Origin: Serripes groenlandicus
Taxonomy: Eukaryota; Mollusca; Bivalvia; Cardiida; Cardiidae
Length of the DNA stretch: 64,000 bases
Assembly (NCBI GenBank): GCA_031761405.1
Contig: JASEVX010000003.1
Span: 143,150,350-143,214,349 of the forward strand
Direction of reading: 5' to 3'
The notes under the pieces are model-generated. The model was given only the letters and a program-made list of their open reading frames with translations. It did not search any database and was not told the origin of the DNA. The position numbers and the translations under genes were made by a program. Positions 46,490 through 55,664 of the stretch are shown piece after piece (the first letter of the stretch is position 1; each line of letters begins with the position of its first letter).

Positions 46490-46620
46490 TGCTCGCTCGT
46501 ATATAGATCTTATGAATGCCCCATACAAGTCGGCTCATATTAACATTAGCTTCAGCTAATCAAATTGTCGCTTTTTAAATAGTTCGGTATAAAACAGGTA
46601 TATAAATAAACGAAATAAAG
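46490..46620. repeat. Short repeat with AATCAAATTG and GGTATAAAA, copy 1
   Basis: catacaagtcggctcatatt, agctaatcaaattgtcgc and ggtataaaacagg align with catacaggtcgactcagatt, agccaatcaaattggcgc and ggtataaaatggg at 48408-48485. Copy 2 has a CCAAT box and TATAAAA about 30 bp apart. Function unknown. Confidence 0.6.
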
Positions 46621-46882
46621 AAGATATGATTTTCGAGATTTCCGATTGTTAGAATCGAGTGTTGGTTATACCGTGCGATTTCATTGGATTAAAAAAACGA
46701 GGCAGTATTCATGAGTATTTAATTCTATAGGACCAATTAGAAACGACCTATTATGCGGTGTCGTCAGATCCAATAGTTTTTGGTCTGAATTGAATGAGAT
46801 TGACCTGGATCATAACTAGATGCAACAAAACCCGTTATGCCTGTCTTATATCAAATTTATTCCATATCATCTTATCTTGTAG

Positions 46883-46999
46883 AGGCGGACGAGGTACCTT
46901 TGGCAGAAAACTGTAGCATGCTATACCAAAACGGGGTGTTTCTAAAGCAAACATACAAACTCGTAAACCCTGATCGATTTGAAACGTGTGGATTTACAG
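46883..46999 (+). CDS. Exon: mini-domain 4
   Basis: A 117-bp exon, opening after cttatcttgtAG and closing at tttacaG|GTAAGT, phase 1-1. It encodes AENCSMLYQNGVFLKQTYKL, then FETCGFT. It keeps C-x2-L-Y, NGVF, T-Y-x-L and the final C-x-F. YQNGVF here and YLHGVF in mini-domain 5 are clearly related. It lies between WSC5 and CTLD4. Confidence 0.72.
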
Positions 47000-47317
47000 G
47001 TAAGTAAGATTACAACATATGTGGAGAAAGATCACAGATAATATAATATAACTTTCATTTTCTGATAAAAATCGAGAATATTTTTGTAACATTCGAAATT
47101 GGAATAGTACTGTCCAGACTATAATGTTATGTCAAATGTGTTCACTTGATATTATGCTAGTATGGTCTTCTGCTTGGAAAACACATGAGTATTACATTGT
47201 ATTATCTGGTAAATTGAACTTATCAAACACTTTAAATGTGTACCCCTTACCAGTGCTTAACATCGAGTATACGGGAATGATTCTTAACCCTTGGTCAATT
47301 CATACAGTTATCTCCTT

Positions 47318-47555
47318 TAACATTTTCCCACATACAACATGTGCAGCAGACGACTTTAACAATTTCAAGGTATAAAAGAGGATGTCTCTCTAAAATGAAA
47401 GTTTAATTATTGAATAGAGATTAAAACATTGTGACAAAAGGAGATATAGCTCATTATAAGCAATTTCTCCTTTTGTCACAATGTTTTCAAAAGTCGTCTG
47501 CTGTAGAGGCGTCAAAAAGCGTCAAAAAGCGTCTGAATGTAGAAAATGGTTAAAC
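47318..47555. mobile_element. TTAA hairpin MITE, near-intact
   Basis: It reads tttaacattttcccacatac with gcagcagacgactttaac, then attgtgacaaaaggagatat, gcaatttctccttttgtcac, aaaagtcgtctgctgtagag and gtagaaaatggttaa. It lies 114 bp before the CTLD4 acceptor. Confidence 0.85.
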
Positions 47556-47668
47556 GAATAGTCATATGTCTTATGTCTGCCTTCCACAAACTGATTGTTT
47601 TGGACTGGTTTGATAGGTAGGATTAAACAATCAAAATCCTTTGGTTTCCTTCTCATTTTCTTTATTAG

Positions 47669-48055
47669 ATGCAACACAATGTCAAGCTTCTTGGCTCGGA
47701 GAAAATAACAAGTGCCTCAAGATCAGAATAATCACTAAAAATTTCGCGAGCAGCGTTAAACAGTGTGCTATAGAGGGTGGCTATATTTTTAACCCGATTA
47801 ACAATGACACAAACGTCTTTTTGGAGAGCATACTCACGAGTTCGGGTCTGTTTCGTTCGATATCACACTGGCAGACGGGCATATATCCCGTGTTCTATAA
47901 CACGTCATACGTGACGTCACGGGGGGAAATGGTCGTTGATTTTAATTTTGGATCAGGAATTCCGCCTACAAAAGCTGTGTACTATAATAATATGGACCAA
48001 ATGTGGTATCCCAGATCCGGAACAAAAATACCATATATATGTGAGGTGGACAGCG
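47669..48055 (+). CDS. Exon: C-type lectin domain 4, whole domain in one exon
   Basis: A 387-bp exon, opening after ttttctttattAG and closing at gacagcG|GTAAGT, phase 1-1. It encodes TQCQASWLGENNKCLKI, then SVKQCAIEGGYIFNPI, HWQTGIYPVFYN, VDFNFGSGIPP and KIPYICEVDSG. Unlike CTLD1-3, no intron splits it, although the order of parts is the same. The third conserved cysteine, EPN/QPD and WND are missing. It could have arisen by retro-processing of a two-exon CTLD or by intron loss. Confidence 0.88.
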
Positions 48056-48067
48056 GTAAGTAGGCTT

Positions 48068-48610
48068 TAACCCTCCCTTTCCAACAAATGACAAATCTGA
48101 CTCAGACTTCTTCGAAAATAGCTGGTCAAAATAAGGCAAAACCTGTCAATAAAAGTCTAATCATTCAATAGAGTTAAAAATAGTGGTGAAAGGTATAGTA
48201 AAATGAAAGTATCGTCATGATACCCGACTTACTAGTTTATTCATAGAAATGCCGAGCGGATTCCAAGTATGTTTGCAGATTTTATTTTGTATTTTGTGAA
48301 ATGAGCCCTTAGATATATATCCAATTATGCCATCGTTTATCATGTAATAATACTCTATATCAATATCATAAAAACCAGACCTTAACATCATATCCGATGA
48401 CTGCCTCATACAGGTCGACTCAGATTGACCTGTGCGTTAGCCAATCAAATTGGCGCCTACAAAATCTTTAGGTATAAAATGGGGGAGATAACCCATATAA
48501 ACACATGAGGTAGAAACGATTGCATGGAACTGAGCCGTGGTTGTATGAGCAGTTTCTCCTTTTGTAAAAATGTTTTAAAATGTCTGTCATGTCAGGAAAC
48601 GACTGTATTT
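48068..48610. mobile_element. TTAA hairpin MITE split by an inserted segment
   Basis: The left part (ttaaccctccctttccaaca … tagagttaaaaatagtgg) ends near 48195. The right part (gagcagtttctccttttgta … gtcaggaaacgactgtattt with ggga) starts near 48536. The 340 bp between them include copy 2 of the AATCAAATTG/GGTATAAAA repeat (about 48408-48485), so that repeat may be the inserted element. Confidence 0.6.
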
Positions 48611-48734
48611 GGGAATGTATGTATCCATGCATGTTCCTTTTTTACCGATCGGATTCCTAGTATCTGTGTGGATTTTCATTTTTCTAATGAGTCATAATGC
48701 ATATATGTATATCCAATCAGGCCAGAATAAATCA

Positions 48735-48850
48735 TTTTGTAATACTTATATCACCCTTACACCACCAAGTACACACGACGTACAACATGTAATACAATAA
48801 CATATAATCCTTACACCACCACGTACAACATGTAATACTATAACATATCA
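48735..48850. repeat. Tandem duplication just before the WSC6 acceptor
   Basis: cttacaccacca…gtacaacatgtaata, ending tataacatat, occurs twice. The second copy ends about 10 bp before the acceptor at 48857. The pyrimidine tract of WSC6 is therefore made of duplicated sequence. Confidence 0.7.
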
Positions 48851-48857
48851 TTCTCAG

Positions 48858-49124
48858 ATTACAGAGACTGTGTGGATATTTATGAGACAGCTGATGCTAG
48901 TTATGAATCGGACGGTAACTCCATTACAATGTGTATATATTGGTGTAAAGGTCAAGGTCACAGCTACTCAGCTGTGTCCCACAACACGTGTAGATGTTAC
49001 TCGACAGACATATCGAGTTTCACACCTCATACGGGCTCTTGTGTCAATAAATGTCCGGGGATTCAATCACAGACATGCGGCAGCTCGGAACACAGCTATT
49101 ACACATATGTCCGGACACAACATG
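48858..49124 (+). CDS. Exon: WSC domain 6
   Basis: A 267-bp exon, opening after atcattctcAG and closing at caacatG|GTAAGT, phase 1-1. It has eight cysteines: YRDCVDIY, ITMCIYWCKGQG, HNTCRCYST, GSCVNKCPG and SQTCGSSEH. The CRC and CPG…CGS signatures place it in the family. It opens the last module, which ends in a discoidin domain rather than a CTLD. Confidence 0.9.
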
Positions 49125-50016
49125 GTAAGTGTATGCCTACATGAGAAGCATAGTTATTACTCATACTAGTACACATATATGTTCTGAATAGTTTTAATAT
49201 GTGCCCTGGTTAATAAATATGAAAAGTACGGTTTTTATAACACATGTTATACAAACAAGATGTATTGGACGCTAGCTGTATATCATAACATACCAGTTGG
49301 CCTAGTTTGTTTACCAATGGATTGCTGTTATAAAGTCCGCTGTTTTGGATTTTACAGCGGAAAATAAATAAACTATTTCGATTGGTGGTTATATTTACTA
49401 ACGAGGCATCCCGTGAGGTGTTGTTTACTTACATTCGATTACATTTCTTGTTTCTTCTTTACAAAAACGGAAAGTTACCAAATAGGTCTAGTTTCATAGA
49501 AAATACTGGTGGATATTTAAAATTCAGGATGCAAAATTTGAAACGAAGAAAGAACATTTATCTGGTTTATATGTTCTATTATGATCCTTAGCCATTATGT
49601 TATAAATATTTCAAATGTTGAATTTCTATATGAGTGTATTAAATGTCAAAAGTGTGAAAAAGAAAACATGACTGAATTTGTTTTTAGCGACCATGAAGAG
49701 AATTACCAGTGCATATATAAACTACATCCCGGATCAATTGTTTTAGCTCAAGGACTGCGAACGTTGTATTAAATATGTTTACGTAGGAAATTAATTATTT
49801 AAGTTCTTCTTATTTTTCATTTATTTTACATTCAAAATGATAACCCACACCATATATACATGTATACGATTCTGTCCTTTTGTACTCTTCTGTCATTTTG
49901 TTTTCCGCTTATTATTCTGAACATACCGCAATAACCAAGTCTATGCCATTCATGTTTTTGTTAAATATATTTCTGGTAAAACATGTTCATGTTGTCTATT
50001 CGTTTTGTATTAACAG
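49125..50016. other. Intron between WSC6 and mini-domain 5
   Basis: No exon or defined repeat is visible. A 63-codon frame at 49581-49772 (VEFLYECIKCQKCEKENM) lacks splice sites and domain support. Confidence 0.4.
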
Positions 50017-50130
50017 TATCCGTGATGCCAACAACATGTACAGAGTTATATCTACACGGTGTGTTTATGGCGGGATATTACTGGATAGATTACAATAGAC
50101 AGAACGTATCTATACATTGTTTTTCTTCAG
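50017..50130 (+). CDS. Exon: mini-domain 5
   Basis: A 114-bp exon, opening after tgtattaacAG and closing at tcttcaG|GTATAA, phase 1-1. It encodes TTCTELYLHGVFMAGYYWID, then NVSIHCFSS. It is the clearest copy: C-T-E-L…GV…GYYWID…H-C-F closely resembles the opening strand pattern of fibrinogen-related domains (C…L…G…GxYxI…vxC), where the aromatic G-Y-W-I motif is typical. The domain stops where the fibrinogen body would begin, and an F5/8C domain follows instead. Confidence 0.78.
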
Positions 50131-50199
50131 GTATAAATCGCAGTTGATATCTTGACCTTGGTATACATATTTTAATTCGATTTTTAATAGTAACGTTAT

Positions 50200-50580
50200 G
50201 CCGGCCATACTCCGACGCCTACCGAAACTTTTATCACAATTCCAGTCATACTTCGACGTATATCTGTAATTTCAACACAGCTCCAGTCATGCTACGACGT
50301 ATATCTGTAATTTCAACACAGCTCCAGTCATGCTACGACGTATATCTGTAATTTCAACACAGCTCCAGTCATGCTACGACGTATATCTGTAATTTCAACA
50401 CAGCTCCAGTCATGCTACGACGTATATCTGTAATTTCAACACAGCTCCAGTCATGCTACGACGTATATCTGTAATTTCAACACAGCTCCAGTCATGCTAC
50501 GACATCTATCTTGATTGCAACAGTATTCAAGTGATATCACGACGTCGACCGGTAATGTTAACAATATTCCAGTCATATAT
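50200..50580. repeat. 41-bp minisatellite (about 6 exact copies) grown from the SINE 3' domain
   Basis: The unit is tttcaacacagctccagtca plus tgctacgacgtatatctgta and a, exact from about 50270 to 50510. The outer, diverged units read ttaacaatattccagtcata and attcaagtgatatcacgacg, close to the reverse complement of the SINE 3' domain (ttcaacattatttcagttat, atcacggcg). Confidence 0.85.
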
Positions 50581-51432
50581 CATAAACACCATGGACACAA
50601 TTCTGAAAACATTAATTTCTTTTAATTAGTGTGACATTTGAGAAATTGCTCATGATGAACATTTTCTACACAGGCGACGTCAAGAAAAATTGTGAAACTT
50701 TTTTGTCATACAAGTTCAAAGAATGAATGCGTATATAAAATAAGATGAAGGTGAATTGATGATTTGAAGGCATTGTGCGCAGTACATGTAAGCCGAATGG
50801 TTGTTTCCAATCAGTCTGAAGACTTTCAGCTTGTAAATTAAACTTCAGGTGCCCTTTCATTGTTAACACCAAACGATGCCAAGACAGTTCATGCCTCGTC
50901 ATCCAAATCAGGCCACGATGTATCGCACGCAAGGTAAACTCTTTAGTCTGCACGTACTTTTTCTCACGCGATTTTTGTAATCCACGCGTATGTCCTATGT
51001 GTTATTTTATTCAACAGAAATGCTGTGCTTCAGAACGATCCGGCGGTTACGGTACAACTGTTCTTCAGAAGTATTTATACCTGATACATTGTATCACATC
51101 AAGTGTATGTTTTTTATTAAAGACAAAAAGTCTATACAGTTTTGTTTAAATTGTCTTTAAACAAGATTAAAACATTATTAAACTTCCATAAATAAACATG
51201 TTCTGATACTGTTACATACATTCAACATACATTAATGGACGGGGGAGGGAATGTTTTACACATATTTATCTCATGTTTAACGGTACGGTATATTTGAACG
51301 GCAGCCCAGGAAAAACCACCTAAGAGTATTTTCGACCGGTATAGATTCAGATCACACTGCACATTCGCATAGTCTGGTTTGAATCTGCACTATCGGTAGG
51401 AAGTCACAGAGACTTGAGAAAATGTGTGACAG
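50581..51432. other. Intron between mini-domain 5 and the discoidin exons
   Basis: A fragment of the TTAA hairpin MITE (gagaaattgctcatgatg) lies at 50625-50690, and a dispersed-repeat piece (cacattcgcatagtctgg) at 51360. If the reading-phase mismatch noted for the next exon is real, a small unseen exon may lie here. Confidence 0.4.
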
Positions 51433-51495
51433 AAATTGCACACTTGGATCAGGAATCATGGAAGCGCAGATAAATCATTTTCTGAACTATATCAG
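51433..51495 (+). CDS. Exon: F5/8 type C (discoidin) domain, part 1
   Basis: It closes at tatatcAG|GTATAC in phase 2 and encodes NCTLGSGIMEAQINHFLNYI. This fits the discoidin opening: Cys, then LG-(M/S)…G-I…Q-I. The start is uncertain: the nearest acceptor (gtgtgacAG at 51432) is phase 2, whereas mini-domain 5 ends in phase 1. A further exon or another acceptor upstream (open frame back to about 51400) is therefore needed. The part-2 exon matches exactly in phase. Confidence 0.6.
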
Positions 51496-51566
51496 GTATA
51501 CGCTGATGTACCTTTTCCCCTCGATCAAGGCTTATACTAATACACATATATTCTATCCTAATCAAG

Positions 51567-51676
51567 TCTGACCTACCCATTTATATCGGCATGGAAACCC
51601 CATGACAACGAAGAGGGCACGTGGCTAAATATAAAGACCACAGACTGGTATCTTGTCGCAGGAATAATCTTTGCAG
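51567..51676 (+). CDS. Exon: F5/8 type C domain, part 2
   Basis: A 110-bp exon, opening after cctaatcaAG in phase 2 and closing at ctttgcaG|GTAGGT in phase 1. It encodes LTYPFISAWKPHDNEEGTWL, then WYLVAGIIFAG. This matches the discoidin core (…S…p…A+l…WL.v+l….v.GI..qG). The 3' end of the exon with its donor is repeated downstream in degenerate tandem copies (cttgtcgcagg at 51652 and 51694, cttttcgcagg at 51743). Confidence 0.8.
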
Positions 51677-51790
51677 GTAGGTTATCAATTTACCTTGTCG
51701 CAGGATTAAACCTGACACGAACATGTAGGTAACCAATTTTACCTTTTCGCAGGTATGATCCTGGCAGGTGGGTTACCTAATATACATTGT
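51650..51790 (+). repeat. Tandem copies of the discoidin exon 2 end and its splice donor
   Basis: Three spaced copies of cttgtcgcaggaataatc-type text, 42 and 49 bp apart. The third (cttttcgcaggtatgatc, ctggcag|GTGGGT) preserves a codon series like LVAGIIFAG and has its own possible donor at 51766. Confidence 0.7.
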
Positions 51791-52331
51791 CGCATATATG
51801 GTCTTATCAGGTCAGTCAATAACATTAACTTGTCGCATATAACAGACAAGCAAAGACCAATGCTAGCATATGGCACTCTGTATTATAATAACTTCTCTAA
51901 TAAGTTAGGGTTTTTTCGGATCATTTCGAAGAGTTTCAGGACACCTCACACGGATGGTATAATATCCTTAATTGTGAATAAATGTAGATTATGGTCATTC
52001 ATTTCCTCCAGGTTATGCTCTATAATATAGGCGTCTATAGGCCGTATTGTGCCTTGGAAATGTATAATATAGATCACATTCCACATGTTAACAATCTTAA
52101 AAACAACGTGCTAATTATGCTGGCATTATAGCTCTCTTTCAGTAACATGCATGTTTATATATGTTTCGGCGCAAACCAAATAAATATAGTTGTACACATC
52201 AGATATTTCAACTTAAAATTCACGTATCTAGTTTATATATACGCTTTAATAGTAATACCTTAGTTAAAGATCTGTAAACATAGATGATGATTTCATATAG
52301 CAATCTGTACTAACCTAATGTGTTTATTCAG

Positions 52332-52438
52332 GTATACACACCGATTCCGATCAGTCATATATACTGACATACAAAGTGAAATACAGGAACCTACTTACGG
52401 GATCTATGGATGTGTTTCCCTACAACTCGTCTGATGAT
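52332..52438 (+). CDS. Exon: F5/8 type C domain, part 3
   Basis: A 107-bp exon, opening after gtttattcAG in phase 1 and closing at gatgat|GTGAGT in phase 0. It encodes IHTDSDQSYILTYKVKYRN, then GSMDVFPYNSSDD. The motif Y-x-L-T-Y-K-V-K-Y is the hallmark 'Y+tsykv.ys' strand of discoidin domains. Phases agree with the part 2 and part 4 exons. Confidence 0.87.
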
Positions 52439-52457
52439 GTGAGTACATGAAAGATAT

Positions 52458-52535
52458 GAGCCGCGTCTAGCGATTTGGGGTCGTAATGAATCGCTGCTAT
52501 GACATCATTAAACCACATTTTGATATGATTGATTG
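52458..52535. mobile_element. Single end of the TGAGCCGCGTCTAG MITE
   Basis: atgagccgcgtctagcgatt follows the donor by 17 bp. No matching right end is seen nearby. It abuts the SINE at 52535. Confidence 0.5.
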
Positions 52536-52800
52536 GTTGGTGTTTTGCGCCGCTTTTACCAATAGTTCAGTTATATCACGGCGTTTCCTTGGTAAGTTAC
52601 CAGTACTACTGGTCTATTTATCCTGAGACCAGCCCGTCAGTCGTAATGCTAACCCCGCAACCTTGAGCGCCAAGAAGGGCAACCCTTACTACTAGTTGTA
52701 GAGTCTTTGGTATGACCTGGCCGGGGGGATCAAACTCGCAATCTCCCGCACCTGAGGTGGTCGCTCTACCTCTACCACTACACCATCTAGGCGGTACATT
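52535..52800 (-). mobile_element. tRNA-derived SINE, near full length (family II)
   Basis: On the minus strand the head reads ccgcctagatggtgtagtgg (A box) and gcgagtttgatccccc (B box). The body carries gcattacgactgacggg and ataaatagaccagtagtact. The 3' domain is ccgtgatataactgaactat, ending with aaagcggcgcaaaac. Confidence 0.85.
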
Positions 52801-52920
52801 TTAGTATAAAAAAGCTACATGCCCAGTTTAATTCGGATGGTACATCTTTGTATATTTAGTATATATAGAGCTGCCTTAAGACCTCCACCTCGTTAGACTT
52901 GGTTACTATTTGTCTTATAG

Positions 52921-53040
52921 ATTGACGTGACTGATGCCACTTTCAGCGTGAATTAAGTGATATCACGTGACTGAATCCACTTTCAGCGTGAATTAAGTGA
53001 TAGCACGTGACTGATGCCACTTTCAGCGTGAATTAATGTA
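52921..53040. repeat. 40-bp tandem repeat, three copies
   Basis: The unit gtgactgatgccactttcag plus cgtgaattaagtgatatcac starts at 52927, 52967 and 53007. Confidence 0.85.
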
Positions 53041-53084
53041 TTGTTTGAAGTAGAAAGGTGGGATGTTTGGTGTTTTGAGTGATA

Positions 53085-53520
53085 ATGTCTTACACCGTTT
53101 ACAACCATTGTTCAGTCATATCACGGCAACAAGATCCCCTACCCATGTATTTCCTGACTTTCATTGTTCAGTCATATCACGGCAACAAGATCCCCTACCC
53201 ATGTATTTCCTGACTTTCATTGTTCAGTCATATCACGGCAACAAGGTCCCCTACCCATGTATTTCCTGACTTTCATTGTTCAGTCATATCACGGCAACAA
53301 GGTCCCCTACCCATGTATTTCCTGACTTTCACACACCAAAGCTGCACACTAGTCTTTCCTTGCAACTGGCTGCTTTGCCACTTAAACTATTAGCCCATTG
53401 GTGGAAGACGATTGAATTGTGCCGAACATAGATAATAATGCCAGAGCTGGGATTCGAACTCACAGCCCTTGGATTGACAGCCTGCGTCGCTTCCGACTGA
53501 GCTACTGAGCAATGGCGTCT
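53085..53520 (-). mobile_element. tRNA-derived SINE (family I) with an internal 56-bp tandem array
   Basis: On the minus strand the tRNA-like head (cagtagctcagtcggaagc … gagttcgaatcccagc) lies at about 53440-53515, and the body (ccaccaatgggctaatag, gcagccagttgcaaggaaag) at 53340-53410. The 3' domain (gccgtgatatgactgaacaa) is repeated four times at 53111, 53167, 53223 and 53279. The repeated block equals the SINE segment gaaagtcaggaaatacatgg through to gactgaac. This is the same segment as the 62-bp satellite monomer. Confidence 0.88.
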
Positions 53521-53669
53521 GATCATATGATGTACAATTATGTTTCTTATATCAGCAATGATTTGGATAGCGATTTGATTTCTAAGGCATCCATTTCTGC
53601 AAATACATTATACGGTCCATCGTTGGTTCTGAAATTTCCATTAGTTTTAATAAGTGGTCTGTAAAATGT

Positions 53670-53800
53670 TTGTTTGTTTGTTTGTTTCATTGGGGTTTTA
53701 CGCTGTTTTCAACATTATTTTAGTTATTTCACGGCGCCAGTTTACTATCTATAAATAAAGTATTATTATTATTATTAGCAGTAGTAGTAGTAGTAGGAGT
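53670..53800 (-). mobile_element. SINE 3' end plus simple repeats
   Basis: (ttgt)n, then ggggttttacgctgttttca, acattattttagttatttca and cggcg form the reverse complement of a SINE 3' end. (att)n and (agt)n tracts follow. Confidence 0.65.
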
Positions 53801-54389
53801 AGTAGAAGTCATGATCCCTGGGTAAGCAAACGAGCACTATGCTTGGAAATATGCCTCGTAAAATAGTTTGTATACATGGTTTATAAATCAATGACAAACC
53901 TGTTTAAGCTGAAGATATGCTACACAATCGCGATGACATTAAATACACAAAATGACATGTCGGTGCATTTCCTAACCTATGTCTGTGGTGTATTCAACTT
54001 GTCCTAACATACCGAGCACTTGTAGAAAACTGTAATTTGTTTTTGGCCTGGGGCTTTAGCCCCTGGTCATAGTATTAATACCATTGTTTTCGGAGTTGGC
54101 AGCCTGCCAGTTGCTGTTAGCACCAAACAACGCATGAGAAATTGCGCGAGAAAAATAGTTCATCATGGATTCAACAAAACTGCATGAAAAAGGTTAGGAT
54201 CTCCCCCTTAAATATCATTTTAATGTTGTTGGAACATCAGTGAAGAACTTAAGGCGTGAGTACTCCAATATAAGTTTAAAAAATGCTTAAGAAATTAATG
54301 CGCCGAGAGTTCAAATATGGACGCTTGTTAACATTATTAACATTCGAGAAGAGGAACGAAAAAAAAGAAGGAAGTTACGTGAAAAATAC

Positions 54390-54615
54390 AGTGGCGGATT
54401 AACCGGGGGCCGTAGGGTGCGTCGAATAATTAATGGTAAAAAAGAAAGGGCGTGGCAAATGTAGTGGCGGATTTAGTGAGGGCCAATAGGGCCCGTTCCC
54501 GACTCCCCCAGCACCACGAACGAAAGAAGTCACGTGAAATATACAGTGGCGGATTAACCGTGGTCCGTAGGGTCCGTGCGTCGAAAAATCCAATCTTCCA
54601 GCAGCCCCCAGGCCG
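54390..54615. repeat. Degenerate tandem repeat with GTGGCGGATT, three copies
   Basis: gtggcggatt followed by aaccg or tagtg and gggcc-like text starts at about 54392, 54462 and 54548, with gaagt(c)acgtgaaa between copies. Confidence 0.65.
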
Positions 54616-54834
54616 TCAGCACTGCAGTGCTCTTATTTTGATTCGGCTTTACGTCCCTGGTTTGTCACCCTGGGATCATGAATAAATGAAACAGTGCATG
54701 AGAAAATGTCCAAATTGAACAGTGCATATTTAGGTCGTCTAGTCCATTTGCTAAGTCTTATCAGAAGCTACTCAAGTTGACAGAATAATTGTACAGGCTT
54801 GTGTAAGTATTTTGTGAACAAAGCGGGCTTAAAT

Positions 54835-55200
54835 GTTTTATTGATTACATTGAAATATGTTGAAAACTGCTACAACACAATTATATTTTAACCTTTGCTC
54901 GGCCCACTTATGCTCGGCTGTGCATATTGAGCTGCATTTACGTCGCAAATAGCCTATCCCGAAACTGTAAAACTTTGGAAACGTTCTCTGTGTTCAGAAA
55001 TGAATTTCATGCTCCAAAGTAAGATAATTCGGATTATTATCAATGTTCAGAAGTATATATACCTTCACAAACAGTACCATATTTTGACAACCATTTTTAT
55101 GATGAGAAGAAGGATAGGCAGCAATACATTACTACCGCTCTTATTGGTCAATCTCTTTATGAATTTGATATATGACCAATCATATACTTAATCGTAAACT
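54835..55200. repeat. Dispersed repeat shared with 59090-59280
   Basis: gaaactgtaaaactttggaa, acgttctctgtgttcagaaa and tgaatttcatgctccaaa match the block at 59165-59230. A CCAAT-like word (attggtcaatctc) also occurs in both regions. Class unknown. Confidence 0.55.
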
Positions 55201-55274
55201 AACCTGATGTTTGTTGATGTATGGTCTATAACCGGGATGGCCGCTCATTCGGTAATGAAATAATTATAATACAG

Positions 55275-55428
55275 GTATGGCCTGGCTGTACCAATAGCTA
55301 TCAAAAGTGTTCAGCCTATCCGACTGACCCCGTAGTTACGAAGGAGCTTGTTATATACCCACAGACCTGGCACGATGGAATATCTCTGCAATTCGCGATC
55401 TATGGACAGATGTTCTCTGACTTCAATC
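55275..55428 (+). CDS. Exon: F5/8 type C domain, part 4 (C-terminal)
   Basis: A 154-bp exon, opening after tataatacAG in phase 0 and closing at ttcaatC|GTAAGT in phase 1. It encodes VWPGCTNSYQKCSAYPTDP, then KELVIYPQTWHDGISLQFAI with YGQMF. The ELVIYPQTW…ISLQFAIYG run matches the discoidin ending (a+yiRi.P..w…i.lR.E.yG). The usual terminal cysteine after YG is absent (YGQ). Two extra cysteines, GC and KC, occur in the preceding loop. Confidence 0.85.
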
Positions 55429-55452
55429 GTAAGTGTCAAATATAATAATGCA

Positions 55453-55664
55453 TTAACCCTTTCCAACCGGCAGACGTATTTTGACGCAATAGCGGCAGAA
55501 GATCTTTGAAAACAATGTGGCCGAAGAGCAATTTCACCTTCGACCACACTGTTTTAAACTGTATTTAACAATAAAGCTATCTTTGGTGGAGATATTCAGG
55601 TTTTTGTCACTATGTTTACAAAGTCATCTGCTGCAAAATTGTTGTATGTGGGAAAGGGTTAAAA
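55453..55664. mobile_element. TTAA hairpin MITE with both TTAA ends
   Basis: It runs from attaaccctttccaaccggc to tgtatgtgggaaagggttaa. Inside are gaagagcaatttcacctt and agtcatctgctgcaaaattg. It begins 25 bp after the discoidin part 4 donor. Confidence 0.88.

Noticed and set aside
50666..50953. 95-codon minus-strand frame (TLRAIHRGLIWMTRHEL…)
   Set aside because: It overlaps a hairpin-MITE fragment, has no recognisable domain and no plausible splice partners.
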